A program made the position numbers and the translations under genes. The notes under the pieces are model-generated. The model did not search any database, was not told where the DNA came from, and saw nothing but the letters and a program-made list of their open reading frames with translations. From assembly GCF_020524165.1 (NCBI RefSeq), contig NZ_JAIVKU010000004.1:682001-746000 (forward strand): a stretch of 64,000 nucleotides of DNA, read 5' to 3'. This DNA comes from Guptibacillus hwajinpoensis. Its GTDB lineage: Bacteria; Bacillota; Bacilli; Bacillales; Guptibacillaceae. Shown here piece after piece: positions 1 to 8,471 of the stretch (positions are counted from its first letter, which is position 1; each line of letters starts with the position of its first letter).

Positions 1-498
1 TGCAACGCTGTGAAAAACGGTAACAAAGACCGCTTCTTTTATAGAGCTATATTGATCGTTAATCGCATTAAACATAAGACTAAAACCAATAGCTTCAACA
101 GTTAACGCAATCATTAATACTGAGAGGCTTAACGAACGAATGGTTTTTAGCTGAGATTGATTTTGGTCTTTCGAAATGAGAAGCATGCTAGACATTGTCA
201 ATTTCTTTCCCATCATTAGAAAAAGATAGCTGACGAGGACGAGAATTCCAATGCCTCCGAGCTGCATTTCGATAATCAATAAGGCCTGACCAACTCGAGT
301 GAAATCTGTTGAGATGTTCACAGAAGATAAACCGGTTACGCTAAGAGCACTTGTTGAAATAAAAAGCGAATCAATCGTTTGAAGTGACCCGTAATGCGAA
401 AAAGGCAGTAGATAAAGGAATGCAAATAAGACAATGGTTCCTACATAGGTGATAAAAATATAACGAAATGATTGAATCGTTGATTTGGTTTTTAACAT
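1..498 (-). CDS. TrkH/KtrB-family potassium transporter, N-terminal part
   Basis: The gene begins at ATG 498 behind GGAGAGGTG and runs off the left edge, leaving 166 codons. The translation has hydrophobic segments at about residues 8-26 and 65-85. Between them, ISTSALSVTGLSSV matches the first P-loop of TrkH/KtrB/KtrD proteins, whose VTGL core lines the K+ path. The stretch GQALLIIEMQLGGIGI is the usual second membrane helix, and the visible end (EAVFVTVFHSVA) leads into the second P-loop. The family is the membrane subunit of Na+- or H+-coupled K+ uptake, normally paired with a cytoplasmic TrkA/KtrA-type gating subunit, which is not in view. KtrB and KtrD cannot be told apart here. Confidence 0.85.
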   Translation of the reverse strand, partial: MLKTKSTIQSFRYIFITYVGTIVLFAFLYLLPFSHYGSLQTIDSLFISTSALSVTGLSSVNISTDFTRVGQALLIIEMQLGGIGILVLVSYLFLMMGKKLTMSSMLLISKDQNQSQLKTIRSLSLSVLMIALTVEAIGFSLMFNAINDQYSSIKEAVFVTVFHSVA

Positions 499-571
499 AG
501 CACCTCTCCAAACGATGATCTGTAGATTTGTCCACTATATCATAAACGGTTTTGCTTAGTTTCCATAATAA

Positions 572-598
572 AACCACTTAAGATCCCCCTAAGTGGTT
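572..598 (-). terminator. Rho-independent terminator of the MBL hydrolase gene
   Basis: The 9-bp arms AACCACTTA and TAAGTGGTT surround a 9-nt loop. On the minus strand they are followed by TTTTATT, two bases after the stop codon of the gene to the right. It separates that gene from the K+ transporter gene. Confidence 0.8.
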
Positions 599-599
599 C

Positions 600-1544
600 T
601 TACGTTTTTCGATCAGCGTAATCTATTAGGCCAAGTGCCGACACTTGTAAGTCCATTTTGATGTATTGATAAACGGGATGTTCAAGAGGCACTCCTTCTT
701 TGAATAAAACTCCTTGGACGGTACTGAGAAGCGATTTGAAAAGGTGTTCTGATCGCTCATCATTCGGCTTTTCTTGACTTGTTACTTCTTCCGTTATTCT
801 CAAAAATACAGATAGCCACGTTGTTAATTGTCGAATGACTTCATCCGGATTGTTAGACTTGCCATAGTGCCCAAAGTAAATATGACTAGGCTGGAATGAC
901 ATGATTTTTTCAGCAGATGCTAGCATATCATCTGGATCAAATTGATTTGGTGAAGTTGAGGGTAAATAAAGTTCTGTCTCAAGTTGTGGGTAATAAACCC
1001 CTACTGTGTCACCCACAAACATGCCGTTCGTTTTGGAATCATGTATAGAAAAATGATGTTTCGCATGTCCTGGTGTATCGATAAATGTTAACGTGCGATT
1101 CTGACCAATCTTCAGTTCATCGTAATCCTTCAAAATCATTAACCGGTCTTCTGGTATCGGTAGAATTGGTTCAAATAGCTCCTTAAACCGTTCGCCATAA
1201 ACAGCTTTGGCGCCTTTAATTAAGCGAGTTGGATTTTCTAAATGCCGTGCACCTTTTGAGTGAACGAGAACGCGGGCGTTAGGGCATTTTTCGAGCAGGA
1301 GTCCTGCCCCGCCGGCGTGATCAAGATGAATGTGTGTCACAATAATATGACGCACTAAATTCAGGTCGATTTGTAATTTTTCTAACCCGCTAATTAAGTG
1401 TGGAATCGAAGGACTTGCGCTTGTTTCAATAATGGTTAGTTCTTCTTCATGCAGGACATAGCAACCTGTCCGCTGTGTAAGAGACAGGTCGTAAAGATCG
1501 ATAAGAGATAAATCTTCTGCTATTCGTATAGGATATTGCTTCAC
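600..1544 (-). CDS. MBL-fold metallo-hydrolase
   Basis: This is a 314-aa soluble protein starting at GTG 1544 behind GGAGGG. The metallo-beta-lactamase signature HIHLDH is at residues 71-76. Further metal ligands are likely in PGHAKHH (about residue 160) and GDTVG (about 178). The fold hydrolyses thioesters, lactones or phosphoesters at a dinuclear metal centre. The long C-terminal helical part (about residues 200-314) places it in the general MBL hydrolase group found in bacilli, not among glyoxalase II or RNase J proteins. The substrate is unknown. It is a single gene with its own terminator. Confidence 0.8.
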   Translation of the reverse strand: MKQYPIRIAEDLSLIDLYDLSLTQRTGCYVLHEEELTIIETSASPSIPHLISGLEKLQIDLNLVRHIIVTHIHLDHAGGAGLLLEKCPNARVLVHSKGARHLENPTRLIKGAKAVYGERFKELFEPILPIPEDRLMILKDYDELKIGQNRTLTFIDTPGHAKHHFSIHDSKTNGMFVGDTVGVYYPQLETELYLPSTSPNQFDPDDMLASAEKIMSFQPSHIYFGHYGKSNNPDEVIRQLTTWLSVFLRITEEVTSQEKPNDERSEHLFKSLLSTVQGVLFKEGVPLEHPVYQYIKMDLQVSALGLIDYADRKT

Positions 1545-1651
1545 CGTTCAATCCCTCCATTAAAAGTAACAATTACATCCTTAATCACTTCTTGATGATA
1601 ATTGAATATCCTTTTTAAAATGTATATTGGAGCTAATAACAACCTTACTTG

Positions 1652-2221
1652 TTAATCGAGGTGACTTGTTGAGTGATAAAGTTCATTTACCCATTCGTCT
1701 CCATTTCTTCTTAAAACCGTTAAAGATGTGTTTACAATATGCTTTTCATGATTTAATTCTGGTAACGTGCTTTTAAAGAAATGTCGAAGAAAAGATCCAT
1801 GACTAACGATAAGAATGTTTTGAGCTGGATATTGTTGATATAAGTCATTTAAAGCTTCATGGGCTCTTGCCACTACAAGTTCTTCTTTTTCAATGCCGAG
1901 ATCTAACTCACGCCAGTTCTCTCCCCATTTCTCAATGCGCTCTTGCTCCGTAGTGCCTTCAATTTGCCCTCCGCCAGCTTCTCGCAGCCTTGGATCCGTT
2001 ATCACATCAATTTGCAGAAATCGGCCAATAATTTCCGCTGTTTCTCTTGCTCGTGACAAATCACTTGAAACGATCATATCCCATTCCTCATTTAAAAGTG
2101 ACTCTCCTAACTTAGCTGCATCCCGACGACCTTGTTCATCGAGGTGAATATCGGAGCTCCCTTGTGCCCGCTTTTCTTTATTCCAAGATGTACTCCCGTG
2201 GCGAATAAAACCGATCCTCAT
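1652..2221 (-). CDS. Histidine phosphatase family protein (phosphoglycerate-mutase-like)
   Basis: This is a 189-aa protein with the phosphohistidine motif RHGST at residues 7-11 and a second catalytic His region, SHGSFLRHF, near residue 138. Small cytosolic proteins of this type in bacilli (PhoE/YhfR-like) are broad-specificity phosphatases more often than glycolytic mutases. The start is ATG 2221 behind GAGAGGG. It lies 22 bp downstream of the phosphotransferase gene on the same strand, so the two are probably co-transcribed: one adds and the other removes phosphate from small molecules. The substrate is not predictable. Confidence 0.85.
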   Translation of the reverse strand: MRIGFIRHGSTSWNKEKRAQGSSDIHLDEQGRRDAAKLGESLLNEEWDMIVSSDLSRARETAEIIGRFLQIDVITDPRLREAGGGQIEGTTEQERIEKWGENWRELDLGIEKEELVVARAHEALNDLYQQYPAQNILIVSHGSFLRHFFKSTLPELNHEKHIVNTSLTVLRRNGDEWVNELYHSTSHLD

Positions 2222-2243
2222 GTTTTTTTCCCTCTCTCTTTAA

Positions 2244-3191
2244 CTAATCTGTGTGTATTGTCTGTTTGATCAGGCGCGTAATGTCTTTCACTCTATTTTC
2301 TCCGCACACAACTCTGTCAAGCAAGCTACATAGCGCTACAAGATCAGCAAGTTTCGCAAGCTTTTTCCATTGCTCTGGTAGGGAAATTCCTTTATTTTTC
2401 AAACCCTCATATAAACCTTGTTCAAATGAGGCAATATGATTGAATTCGTACCGAAGCAAGTTCCCCACATCAAAGTAAATACTCCCCGATAATGCAAATT
2501 CCCAATCCAGAATGGCATTTACTTCCGTTCCTGTCATTAAGATGTTCAATCCATTAAAATCACCATGAACAAGTCCAGGTTCACTCTGATCTTCTTCAAG
2601 TAAAGGCGCTTTTTCCTTTGCGAATTCAACGATTTTTCCAGGCATATGTTCCGGTAACCATTTAGAAGCATGGTGGTTGAAAAACGATTCGATTGTCGTG
2701 ATAAATGACTGAGGAGTTAACTGGAATTCTTCCCTGACATTAAGATTCGGGTCAAGAAAACCATATGTAGTAAAACGTTTTTCGCGAATACAGGCAAGCT
2801 GTTCACCTATTGATTTCCCCATTTCTCCTATCTCACGTGCTGAAGAATTCGTCAGCTGATCTCGTAGTAACGCACCTTCTTTCCATTCTAAAAGCCCAAT
2901 ACTATAACCATTCCATTTCGTCGAGTGCAGAAATTGGGGTCTTCGTACATGAATAGGTAATATGTGATGAATTTCTTTTTCTCGATATAAACTCTCAGAA
3001 TTTCTTGCTACTCGTATGACGATTGGATTTTCATGTGCAATATCGACTTTCAAATTCGTGTGACTTAAGCCCCCTGAAAGGTAACTCGTTGATGTAACGT
3101 TCCAATGCGGTTGATAGCTTTTCACAATTGATGTAATGGCTTCCTCTGGAAGATGAATGATCGCTTGATGCCTTTCCCAATTTGTTTTCAC
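2244..3191 (-). CDS. APH/choline-kinase-like phosphotransferase
   Basis: This is a 315-aa protein of the aminoglycoside phosphotransferase/choline kinase fold. It has the catalytic-loop motif HGDFNGLN at about residue 210 and the metal-binding DWE (about 228), followed by DVGNLLRYE. The N-terminal lobe has a degenerate nucleotide-binding loop (LSGGLSHTN). It starts at GTG 3191 behind GGAGGG. The family includes antibiotic, choline, methylthioribose and homoserine kinases, and nothing here selects among them. The histidine phosphatase gene follows in the same operon. Confidence 0.8.
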   Translation of the reverse strand: MKTNWERHQAIIHLPEEAITSIVKSYQPHWNVTSTSYLSGGLSHTNLKVDIAHENPIVIRVARNSESLYREKEIHHILPIHVRRPQFLHSTKWNGYSIGLLEWKEGALLRDQLTNSSAREIGEMGKSIGEQLACIREKRFTTYGFLDPNLNVREEFQLTPQSFITTIESFFNHHASKWLPEHMPGKIVEFAKEKAPLLEEDQSEPGLVHGDFNGLNILMTGTEVNAILDWEFALSGSIYFDVGNLLRYEFNHIASFEQGLYEGLKNKGISLPEQWKKLAKLADLVALCSLLDRVVCGENRVKDITRLIKQTIHTD

Positions 3192-3231
3192 TCGATCCCT
3201 CCTGTATCTATCATACCAACTCCTATTGAAA

Positions 3232-3261
3232 AAAGCTCTTTCTCATTGGAGAAAGAGCTTT
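3232..3261 (-). terminator. Terminator downstream of the DinG-like helicase
   Basis: Perfect 13-bp arms (AAAGCTCTTTCTC and its complement) around a 4-nt loop give a long hairpin five bases after the stop codon, with a run of six T on the minus strand. Confidence 0.85.
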
Positions 3262-3265
3262 TGAT

Positions 3266-5191
3266 TTAATTCCAGTTAATCGGTAATGGCAAAACTTCTT
3301 GAACTTGCTTTTCGTATGTGGTTACTTGCTCTTCTGTCATCCAAATCCGGACAGAACCATGATCCGCACTACTTCGAATTAACCGACCAATTCCCTGTCG
3401 TAAGCGTAGTAGCATATAAGGAAGATCCACTTCATTCACTGGATTTTCTGAATGACTTCGCTTCGCCTGGAATACCGGATCGTTTGGTGGAAATGGTAAG
3501 GATGAAATAAGCACCTGCGTAAGCGATTCACCAGGTACATCAAGTCCTTCCCACAGATGATAGGAGCATAGTACAGCAGAATGTTCTCGCTGGAAAGCTT
3601 TTACTGTTTCACTGATTTCACGATCGCCTTCATAGATGATTGTGAAATTCCAGTTTTCTTGATCGGCCCACTTACGGAATCGGTTCATTTCTTCAAGAGA
3701 TGAAAATAGCAATAACGAATGGCCTTTGTTCTGATTGAGCGCCCAGCCCATTTCTTCCCATTTTTCTTTTTCAGACTGAGAAACCGTTCCATTCATTTTC
3801 ATTTGTGTCTCATAATCAAATGGAGAATTCACAGAAAATGAGGCGTACTTTTGAATACCAAGGCTGCTAGCTGTATAAGAGAAATCCCCTGCCTGAGATA
3901 ACGTTGCAGACGAAAAGACAAAAGGAATTTTTTGTGAAAACACTTCTTTTCTTAAAATGTCTTCTACAAGTCTTGGCATAATCACAAGCGAAGTTTGTGT
4001 CTCTGTTTCCTCTAGCCAGTGAATCCCTTCTCCATCCTGTAGTAACGTTCTTAATCCATAAGCAAAAAATTCGAGATATTCTTCCATGATCTTGACATGA
4101 TAATCTTCCATTACATATAGCTCAGAATCAAAAACAAGCTGTTCTAATAGCGCATCTACCTTTTCAGCAATGGCTTTTGCGATTTCAATCATTGCTTCTG
4201 TTCGTGGTACATCTTTACGAACGGAACCTTCTACCGCTATTGCTGAGTCACTGAGATGAGCAAACCAGTTATCATGAAGCTCAAGAATCTCTTCAACAAG
4301 GGTGAGAGATTCTTCTCGTACATCCTGGTCCATGTATCCTGTTAGAATGCTTGAGAGCGTCTCAGAGTGAAAGCGATACGTTAGTCCTTTTTGTGCTGAG
4401 AATTCAAGGAGGTGTCCTTCATCAAAAACAACTGTACTTGCTTCAGGAAGCAAGGGAAGTTGCCCTTCACGTTTACGCGATTCTTTGGTCCAAATATGTT
4501 CCATATAAAAATCATGAGAACAAATGATTAAATCACTTGCATGGCGATAATATTCACGATTTAATGTTTGGCCACATCGATGGCGCCAATCACATGTTGA
4601 ACACTGTTGCAGTGGATCCCAGGCGATTTTTTCCCACTTATCATTTGGTACCCATGGGTATTCTTTACGATCGCCATATCGATGGAATGATTTCATCGAC
4701 GCAGCAGGTTCATAGACAAACTCAGGAATTTCATCGTGTACGCTCAAGATGTCCTCATCATCTGTTCGATGTGAAAGGTAATCAAGTTTTTTTACACAAA
4801 CATACTGTTCTCTTGCCTTAGCAAGGCGAACATCCACGGTTAATCCAAGAGCTTTCTCAAGCTTCTCAATATCTCCGCCTTCTTTTACGAGCTGCTCAAT
4901 AAGCGTTTCATCCGCACACGAAATAATGGCTGGTTTTCGAGTATAACGGGCATAGCAAATCGCATACAGCAAATAAACAAACGTTTTTCCTGTCCCTACG
5001 CCTGCTTCGGCAAAAACAACGCTCTTATTCTTAAAGGCTTGTTCAATTTGAAAAGCCATGAAGATCTGTTCATCTCGAAGCTCGTAACCATGTTCAGGTA
5101 AAATGTCATAAAATACATCACCTACATAGTCTCCAAGCTTCTCATAGAAAGAATCTTCCTTTGTAATTTCAAAAGGTAGTGATTGAGTCAT
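3266..5191 (-). CDS. DinG/XPD-like Fe-S helicase (YpvA type)
   Basis: This is a 641-aa superfamily 2 helicase. Walker A EAGVGTGKT is at residues 62-70 and the Walker B box DEGH at 257-260. Four cysteines, C132, C197, C200 and C206, lie between motifs Ia and II, as for the 4Fe-4S cluster of XPD/DinG helicases. C-terminal motifs include SSATL and RLRQGIGRLIRS. There is no N-terminal DnaQ-like exonuclease domain, unlike the about 930-aa DinG of B. subtilis, so it matches the shorter YpvA paralogue. Such enzymes unwind damaged or R-loop-containing DNA 5' to 3'. The ATG 5191 start follows AGGAGAC. It appears to be a monocistronic gene. Confidence 0.9.
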   Translation of the reverse strand: MTQSLPFEITKEDSFYEKLGDYVGDVFYDILPEHGYELRDEQIFMAFQIEQAFKNKSVVFAEAGVGTGKTFVYLLYAICYARYTRKPAIISCADETLIEQLVKEGGDIEKLEKALGLTVDVRLAKAREQYVCVKKLDYLSHRTDDEDILSVHDEIPEFVYEPAASMKSFHRYGDRKEYPWVPNDKWEKIAWDPLQQCSTCDWRHRCGQTLNREYYRHASDLIICSHDFYMEHIWTKESRKREGQLPLLPEASTVVFDEGHLLEFSAQKGLTYRFHSETLSSILTGYMDQDVREESLTLVEEILELHDNWFAHLSDSAIAVEGSVRKDVPRTEAMIEIAKAIAEKVDALLEQLVFDSELYVMEDYHVKIMEEYLEFFAYGLRTLLQDGEGIHWLEETETQTSLVIMPRLVEDILRKEVFSQKIPFVFSSATLSQAGDFSYTASSLGIQKYASFSVNSPFDYETQMKMNGTVSQSEKEKWEEMGWALNQNKGHSLLLFSSLEEMNRFRKWADQENWNFTIIYEGDREISETVKAFQREHSAVLCSYHLWEGLDVPGESLTQVLISSLPFPPNDPVFQAKRSHSENPVNEVDLPYMLLRLRQGIGRLIRSSADHGSVRIWMTEEQVTTYEKQVQEVLPLPINWN

Positions 5192-5341
5192 GTACGGTCT
5201 CCTCTTCTAGCGTGATCCGTCCTTTTATTTTCTTATCTATTGGTACTGTTGAAATAATATACAGTTAGTAACGTGTGTTATAAAAAACAAAAGAAACCAA
5301 ACTCTATCATAACAGATTTCTAGCGATTAGTGAAAAAACAT

Positions 5342-6298
5342 CTATTCGTTTCGTATTGCTTCACCTAGAAGCTGATAAGAAGTCAGCCTTTCCTCATGAT
5401 TAGGGGTTATCGTCGTAATCATGAGTTCATCTGGTTTATACTCTTGTTCAAGTGTCTCTAGCTTCTGCTTGACAGTCTCAAATGTTCCGCTAATGAGTTT
5501 CGTGCTAGCAGGAAGGGAAACGCGTTTCGCCTCTTCAACGGATATAAAAGCGTTATCCCCTTTGGTTCGAGCTTCATTAACAACGTTGGTCCAATGGGCG
5601 AGTTCATGTGCTCTTGCTGTGGTTTCACTACAAATAACAGAGACCGCTAAAATCGTATATGGTCTTTCGCCAACAAAATTTGTTCGATACGTGTTGAAAA
5701 GTTCCTTTCCATCATGATCACTCATAAAATAACCAAAAGCATAGGACATGCTATGTTCTGCAGCAAGTAATGCGCTTTTCTTTCCTGTTCCGAGTAACCA
5801 GGGTTCTGGCCTGTGATTCGGAACAGGTTTAGCTTGAACCTTATGAAACATATGGCCTTTTGGAAAATCTTGATTAAGAAAGTGAAGTAACTCTTCTACT
5901 TTTTCTGGCATCTTCCGAACTTCCTCAAGGAATCGTGGGGATAGAGCCGTCGTTGCTTCGGCAGATCCCCCAGGTGCTCTTCCTAAACCAAGATCAATAC
6001 GGTCTGGGAATAGGGTCGCAAGGGTATGAAAAACTTCCGCAACTTTATATGGTTGATAGTGCGGAAGGAGAATGGCTCCTGCACCAAGGCGAATTTTCTT
6101 TGTAAGTGCGCCAATATAGCTTAAGAGCACTTCAGGTGCAGGACAAGCTAGATTTGCTAAATCATGATGTTCTGTCACCCAGTATCGGGTATAGCCAAGG
6201 TTATCTGCGAGAACAGCTAATTCTTTTGAGGACTCTAGAGCATCGCCTTCCGTTTCTCCATAAATGATGGGTGATTGGTCAAGTATACTTAGTTTCAT
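5342..6298 (-). CDS. LLM class flavin-dependent oxidoreductase
   Basis: This is a 318-aa luciferase-like monooxygenase of the MsnO8/YwcH-type subgroup, recognised by LSILDQSPI at the N terminus, WVTEHHD near residue 48, and DLGLGRAPGGS near 115. These enzymes use reduced flavin and O2, usually supplied by a separate reductase. An upstream in-frame start at 6334 exists, but ATG 6298 is preferred. It has AGAGGTG at proper spacing, and the family begins with this M-K-L-S-I-L sequence. No reductase is adjacent and the substrate is unknown. Confidence 0.85.
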   Translation of the reverse strand: MKLSILDQSPIIYGETEGDALESSKELAVLADNLGYTRYWVTEHHDLANLACPAPEVLLSYIGALTKKIRLGAGAILLPHYQPYKVAEVFHTLATLFPDRIDLGLGRAPGGSAEATTALSPRFLEEVRKMPEKVEELLHFLNQDFPKGHMFHKVQAKPVPNHRPEPWLLGTGKKSALLAAEHSMSYAFGYFMSDHDGKELFNTYRTNFVGERPYTILAVSVICSETTARAHELAHWTNVVNEARTKGDNAFISVEEAKRVSLPASTKLISGTFETVKQKLETLEQEYKPDELMITTITPNHEERLTSYQLLGEAIRNE

Positions 6299-6378
6299 TG
6301 CGCACCTCTTTTTAATACAATCTCTTCCTATCATATAGAAAGAAGCGTCTCTTTTATACTCGAAAGCCCTGACGAAGA

Positions 6379-6399
6379 AAAACGCCCGTTATAGGCGTT
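6379..6399 (-). terminator. Terminator of ilvA
   Basis: The hairpin AAACGCC/GGCGTTT has a 7-nt loop and is followed on the minus strand by TTCTTC. It directly follows the ilvA stop codon and separates it from the flavoprotein gene. Confidence 0.75.
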
Positions 6400-7656
6400 T
6401 TAGATAAGCAGGTTAAAGAGGTCCTGATCTTTATTAATTTCAATATAAGAAAATCCTTTTCGATTTAAACGCTCAATCAAAGGTTCATAATCTTCTTTAT
6501 GCTTAAGTTCAATTCCTGCTAGAACTGGTCCCCGATCTCGATTGTTCTTTTTTGTGTACTCAAAACGTGTAATATCATCTGTTGGTCCTAGAACATCCGC
6601 CATAAATTCTTTTAAGGCGCCAGCCCGCTGCGGAAAATGGACAATGAAGTAGTGTTTTAACCCTTCATAAATCAAAGAGCGTTCCTGAATTTCCTGCATC
6701 CGGTTAATATCGTTATTCCCCCCACTAATGACACAAACAACGTTTTTTCCTTTAATTTGATCTTTATAGAAATCGAGTGAAGCGATCGATAAAGCACCTG
6801 CAGGTTCAGCTACAATCGCATTCTGATTGTATAGTTCCAAAATGGTTGTGCAAATCTTCCCTTCTGGCACAAGAACAACATCATCAAGAAGATGCTTGCA
6901 GATATCCAGGGTCAGTTTGCCAACTTGTTTTACCGCTGCACCGTCTACAAATTTATCTATAAAGTCAAGTGGTACGACGCTGTCGTGTTCAATCGAACGC
7001 TTCATTCCCGCAGCGCCTTCCGGTTCGATTCCAACGATTTTCGTATCTGGACTAATACTTTTAATATATGAACCTACGCCGGAAGCAAGTCCACCTCCAC
7101 CTATGCCGAGCATCACGTAGTCAACTTCATCAATGTCATTCATAATTTCCAGGCCAACTGTTCCCTGACCTGCAATCGTTCGGTAATCATCAAATGGATG
7201 AATAAATGTTTTATCTTGCTTGTTACAAAACTCTTTAGCTGTATGGAAGGAATCATCAAACGTATCTCCTGTTAAAATCACTTCAACGAATGAGCCTCCA
7301 AATAATTCAACTTGTGAAATCTTTTGTCTTGGCGTGGTAGCTGGCATAAAGATGTGCCCCTGAATGCCGAGCGTTTTACATGAGAAAGCGACACCTTGCG
7401 CATGGTTTCCCGCACTAGCGCATACGATCCCGTTCTCCTTTTCTTCCATTGTTAAGCTTTGAATAAGGTTATATGCCCCTCTAATTTTAAAAGAACGGAC
7501 GTTTTGTAAATCTTCTCTTTTCAAATAAACGTTGCAGTTATAGCGATCTGAGAGTATTTCATTCCGTTGTAACGGTGTATGAACAACGACTTCTTTTAAA
7601 ACCTGGTTTGCGATAATGATATCTTCCACCTGGACTTTGCTGATTGTTTTACTCAT
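6400..7656 (-). CDS. ilvA: Threonine ammonia-lyase (threonine dehydratase)
   Basis: This is a 418-aa PLP enzyme that converts L-threonine to 2-oxobutyrate, the first step of isoleucine synthesis. The Schiff-base lysine is K57 in SFKIRGAYN. The phosphate-binding glycine loop is GGGGLASG (about residue 185), and SGGNND lies near 313. The C-terminal 90 residues form one ACT-like regulatory domain, as in the about 420-aa IlvA of B. subtilis and unlike the two-domain E. coli enzyme. It is expected to be feedback-controlled by isoleucine. It starts at ATG behind AAGGAG. It stands alone here: no ilvBCD genes and no T-box leader were seen in the 165 bp upstream. Confidence 0.93.
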   Translation of the reverse strand: MSKTISKVQVEDIIIANQVLKEVVVHTPLQRNEILSDRYNCNVYLKREDLQNVRSFKIRGAYNLIQSLTMEEKENGIVCASAGNHAQGVAFSCKTLGIQGHIFMPATTPRQKISQVELFGGSFVEVILTGDTFDDSFHTAKEFCNKQDKTFIHPFDDYRTIAGQGTVGLEIMNDIDEVDYVMLGIGGGGLASGVGSYIKSISPDTKIVGIEPEGAAGMKRSIEHDSVVPLDFIDKFVDGAAVKQVGKLTLDICKHLLDDVVLVPEGKICTTILELYNQNAIVAEPAGALSIASLDFYKDQIKGKNVVCVISGGNNDINRMQEIQERSLIYEGLKHYFIVHFPQRAGALKEFMADVLGPTDDITRFEYTKKNNRDRGPVLAGIELKHKEDYEPLIERLNRKGFSYIEINKDQDLFNLLI

Positions 7657-7776
7657 TCTCGCACTCCTTCAGATTAAATTGAATTGTTTAACTTTTTAAA
7701 AATCATTTTAACACAATTTAATGCTGTTGTACGTTATTGTTCTAAAAGAATTGAATTTCTTTTGCAATAAAAAGCA

Positions 7777-7785
7777 TGCTACAAT
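7777..7785 (+). promoter_or_regulatory. Candidate extended -10 promoter for the HAD/G1PDH pair
   Basis: TGCTACAAT fits an extended -10 element 37 bp ahead of the ATG. No good -35 box sits at 16-18 bp, which is tolerated for extended -10 promoters. The divergent ilvA gene begins 120 bp to the left. Confidence 0.35.
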
Positions 7786-7821
7786 TTTAAGAGATACTCA
7801 ATAATCGAGGAGGAGTCACAT

Positions 7822-8469
7822 ATGAAAAAATGGGCTTTTGTGTCAGATTTTGACGGAACGATTTCAAAAAAGGATTTCTACTGGCTTGTAATTGACACAT
7901 ACTATCCTGAAGGTAAACCTTTATATAAAAAATGGAAAGCAGGTGACATGCAAGATATTGATTTTCTTAGTCAGGTATTTCAATCGATTGACCAGCATGA
8001 AGAGCAAATTATTCAAGACATCCTCTCGTTACCCATTGATGAGCACGTTCCCTCTTTCATTCGAAAGGTTCAAGAATGCGGTGGGGATTTCTATATTCTA
8101 AGTGCCGGCACGGATTATTACATTCATCACATTCTCGAGCATTATGGCATTCAAGACGTCCCTGTATTTTCTAATAAAGGGTATTATGAAAATAAGAATG
8201 TTCATCTGTCGATTGACGAAAATCATAAACACTATTCCAGACGTTATGGCATTGATAAATCGAAAGTAATTGCAGAATTAAAGGAAACCTATGAGGTTGT
8301 TTATTTTGCTGGTGATAGTGAACCTGATTCCCATCCTGCTAAAGTAGCAGATCTGACTTTTGCTAAAGATGCACTTCAAGATTTATTAAAGGAAAATAAT
8401 GTGCCGTATGTTGCTGTTGATTCATTTCAACAAATAGAGGATTTTTTGCGTGAGAAAGGAACAGTTTAA
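7822..8469 (+). CDS. HAD-IB phosphatase, MtnX-like
   Basis: This is a 215-aa haloacid dehalogenase phosphatase. Motif I is DFDGT at residues 9-13, with nucleophile D9 and acid/base D11. Motif II is LSAGTD near residue 94 and motif III is FAGDSEPD near 165. The closest pattern is the MtnX/phosphoserine-phosphatase group. However, the gene is not with methionine salvage genes: it lies 2 bp upstream of a glycerol-1-phosphate dehydrogenase-like gene. A phosphatase acting on the product or a lipid derivative of that enzyme is therefore as likely as an MtnX role. The start follows GAGGAGGAG. Confidence 0.85.
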   Translation: MKKWAFVSDFDGTISKKDFYWLVIDTYYPEGKPLYKKWKAGDMQDIDFLSQVFQSIDQHEEQIIQDILSLPIDEHVPSFIRKVQECGGDFYILSAGTDYYIHHILEHYGIQDVPVFSNKGYYENKNVHLSIDENHKHYSRRYGIDKSKVIAELKETYEVVYFAGDSEPDSHPAKVADLTFAKDALQDLLKENNVPYVAVDSFQQIEDFLREKGTV

Positions 8470-8471
8470 TC

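Noticed and set aside
7657..7821. T-box leader ahead of ilvA
   Set aside because: The upstream gap is too short and lacks the T-box sequence and a terminator hairpin.
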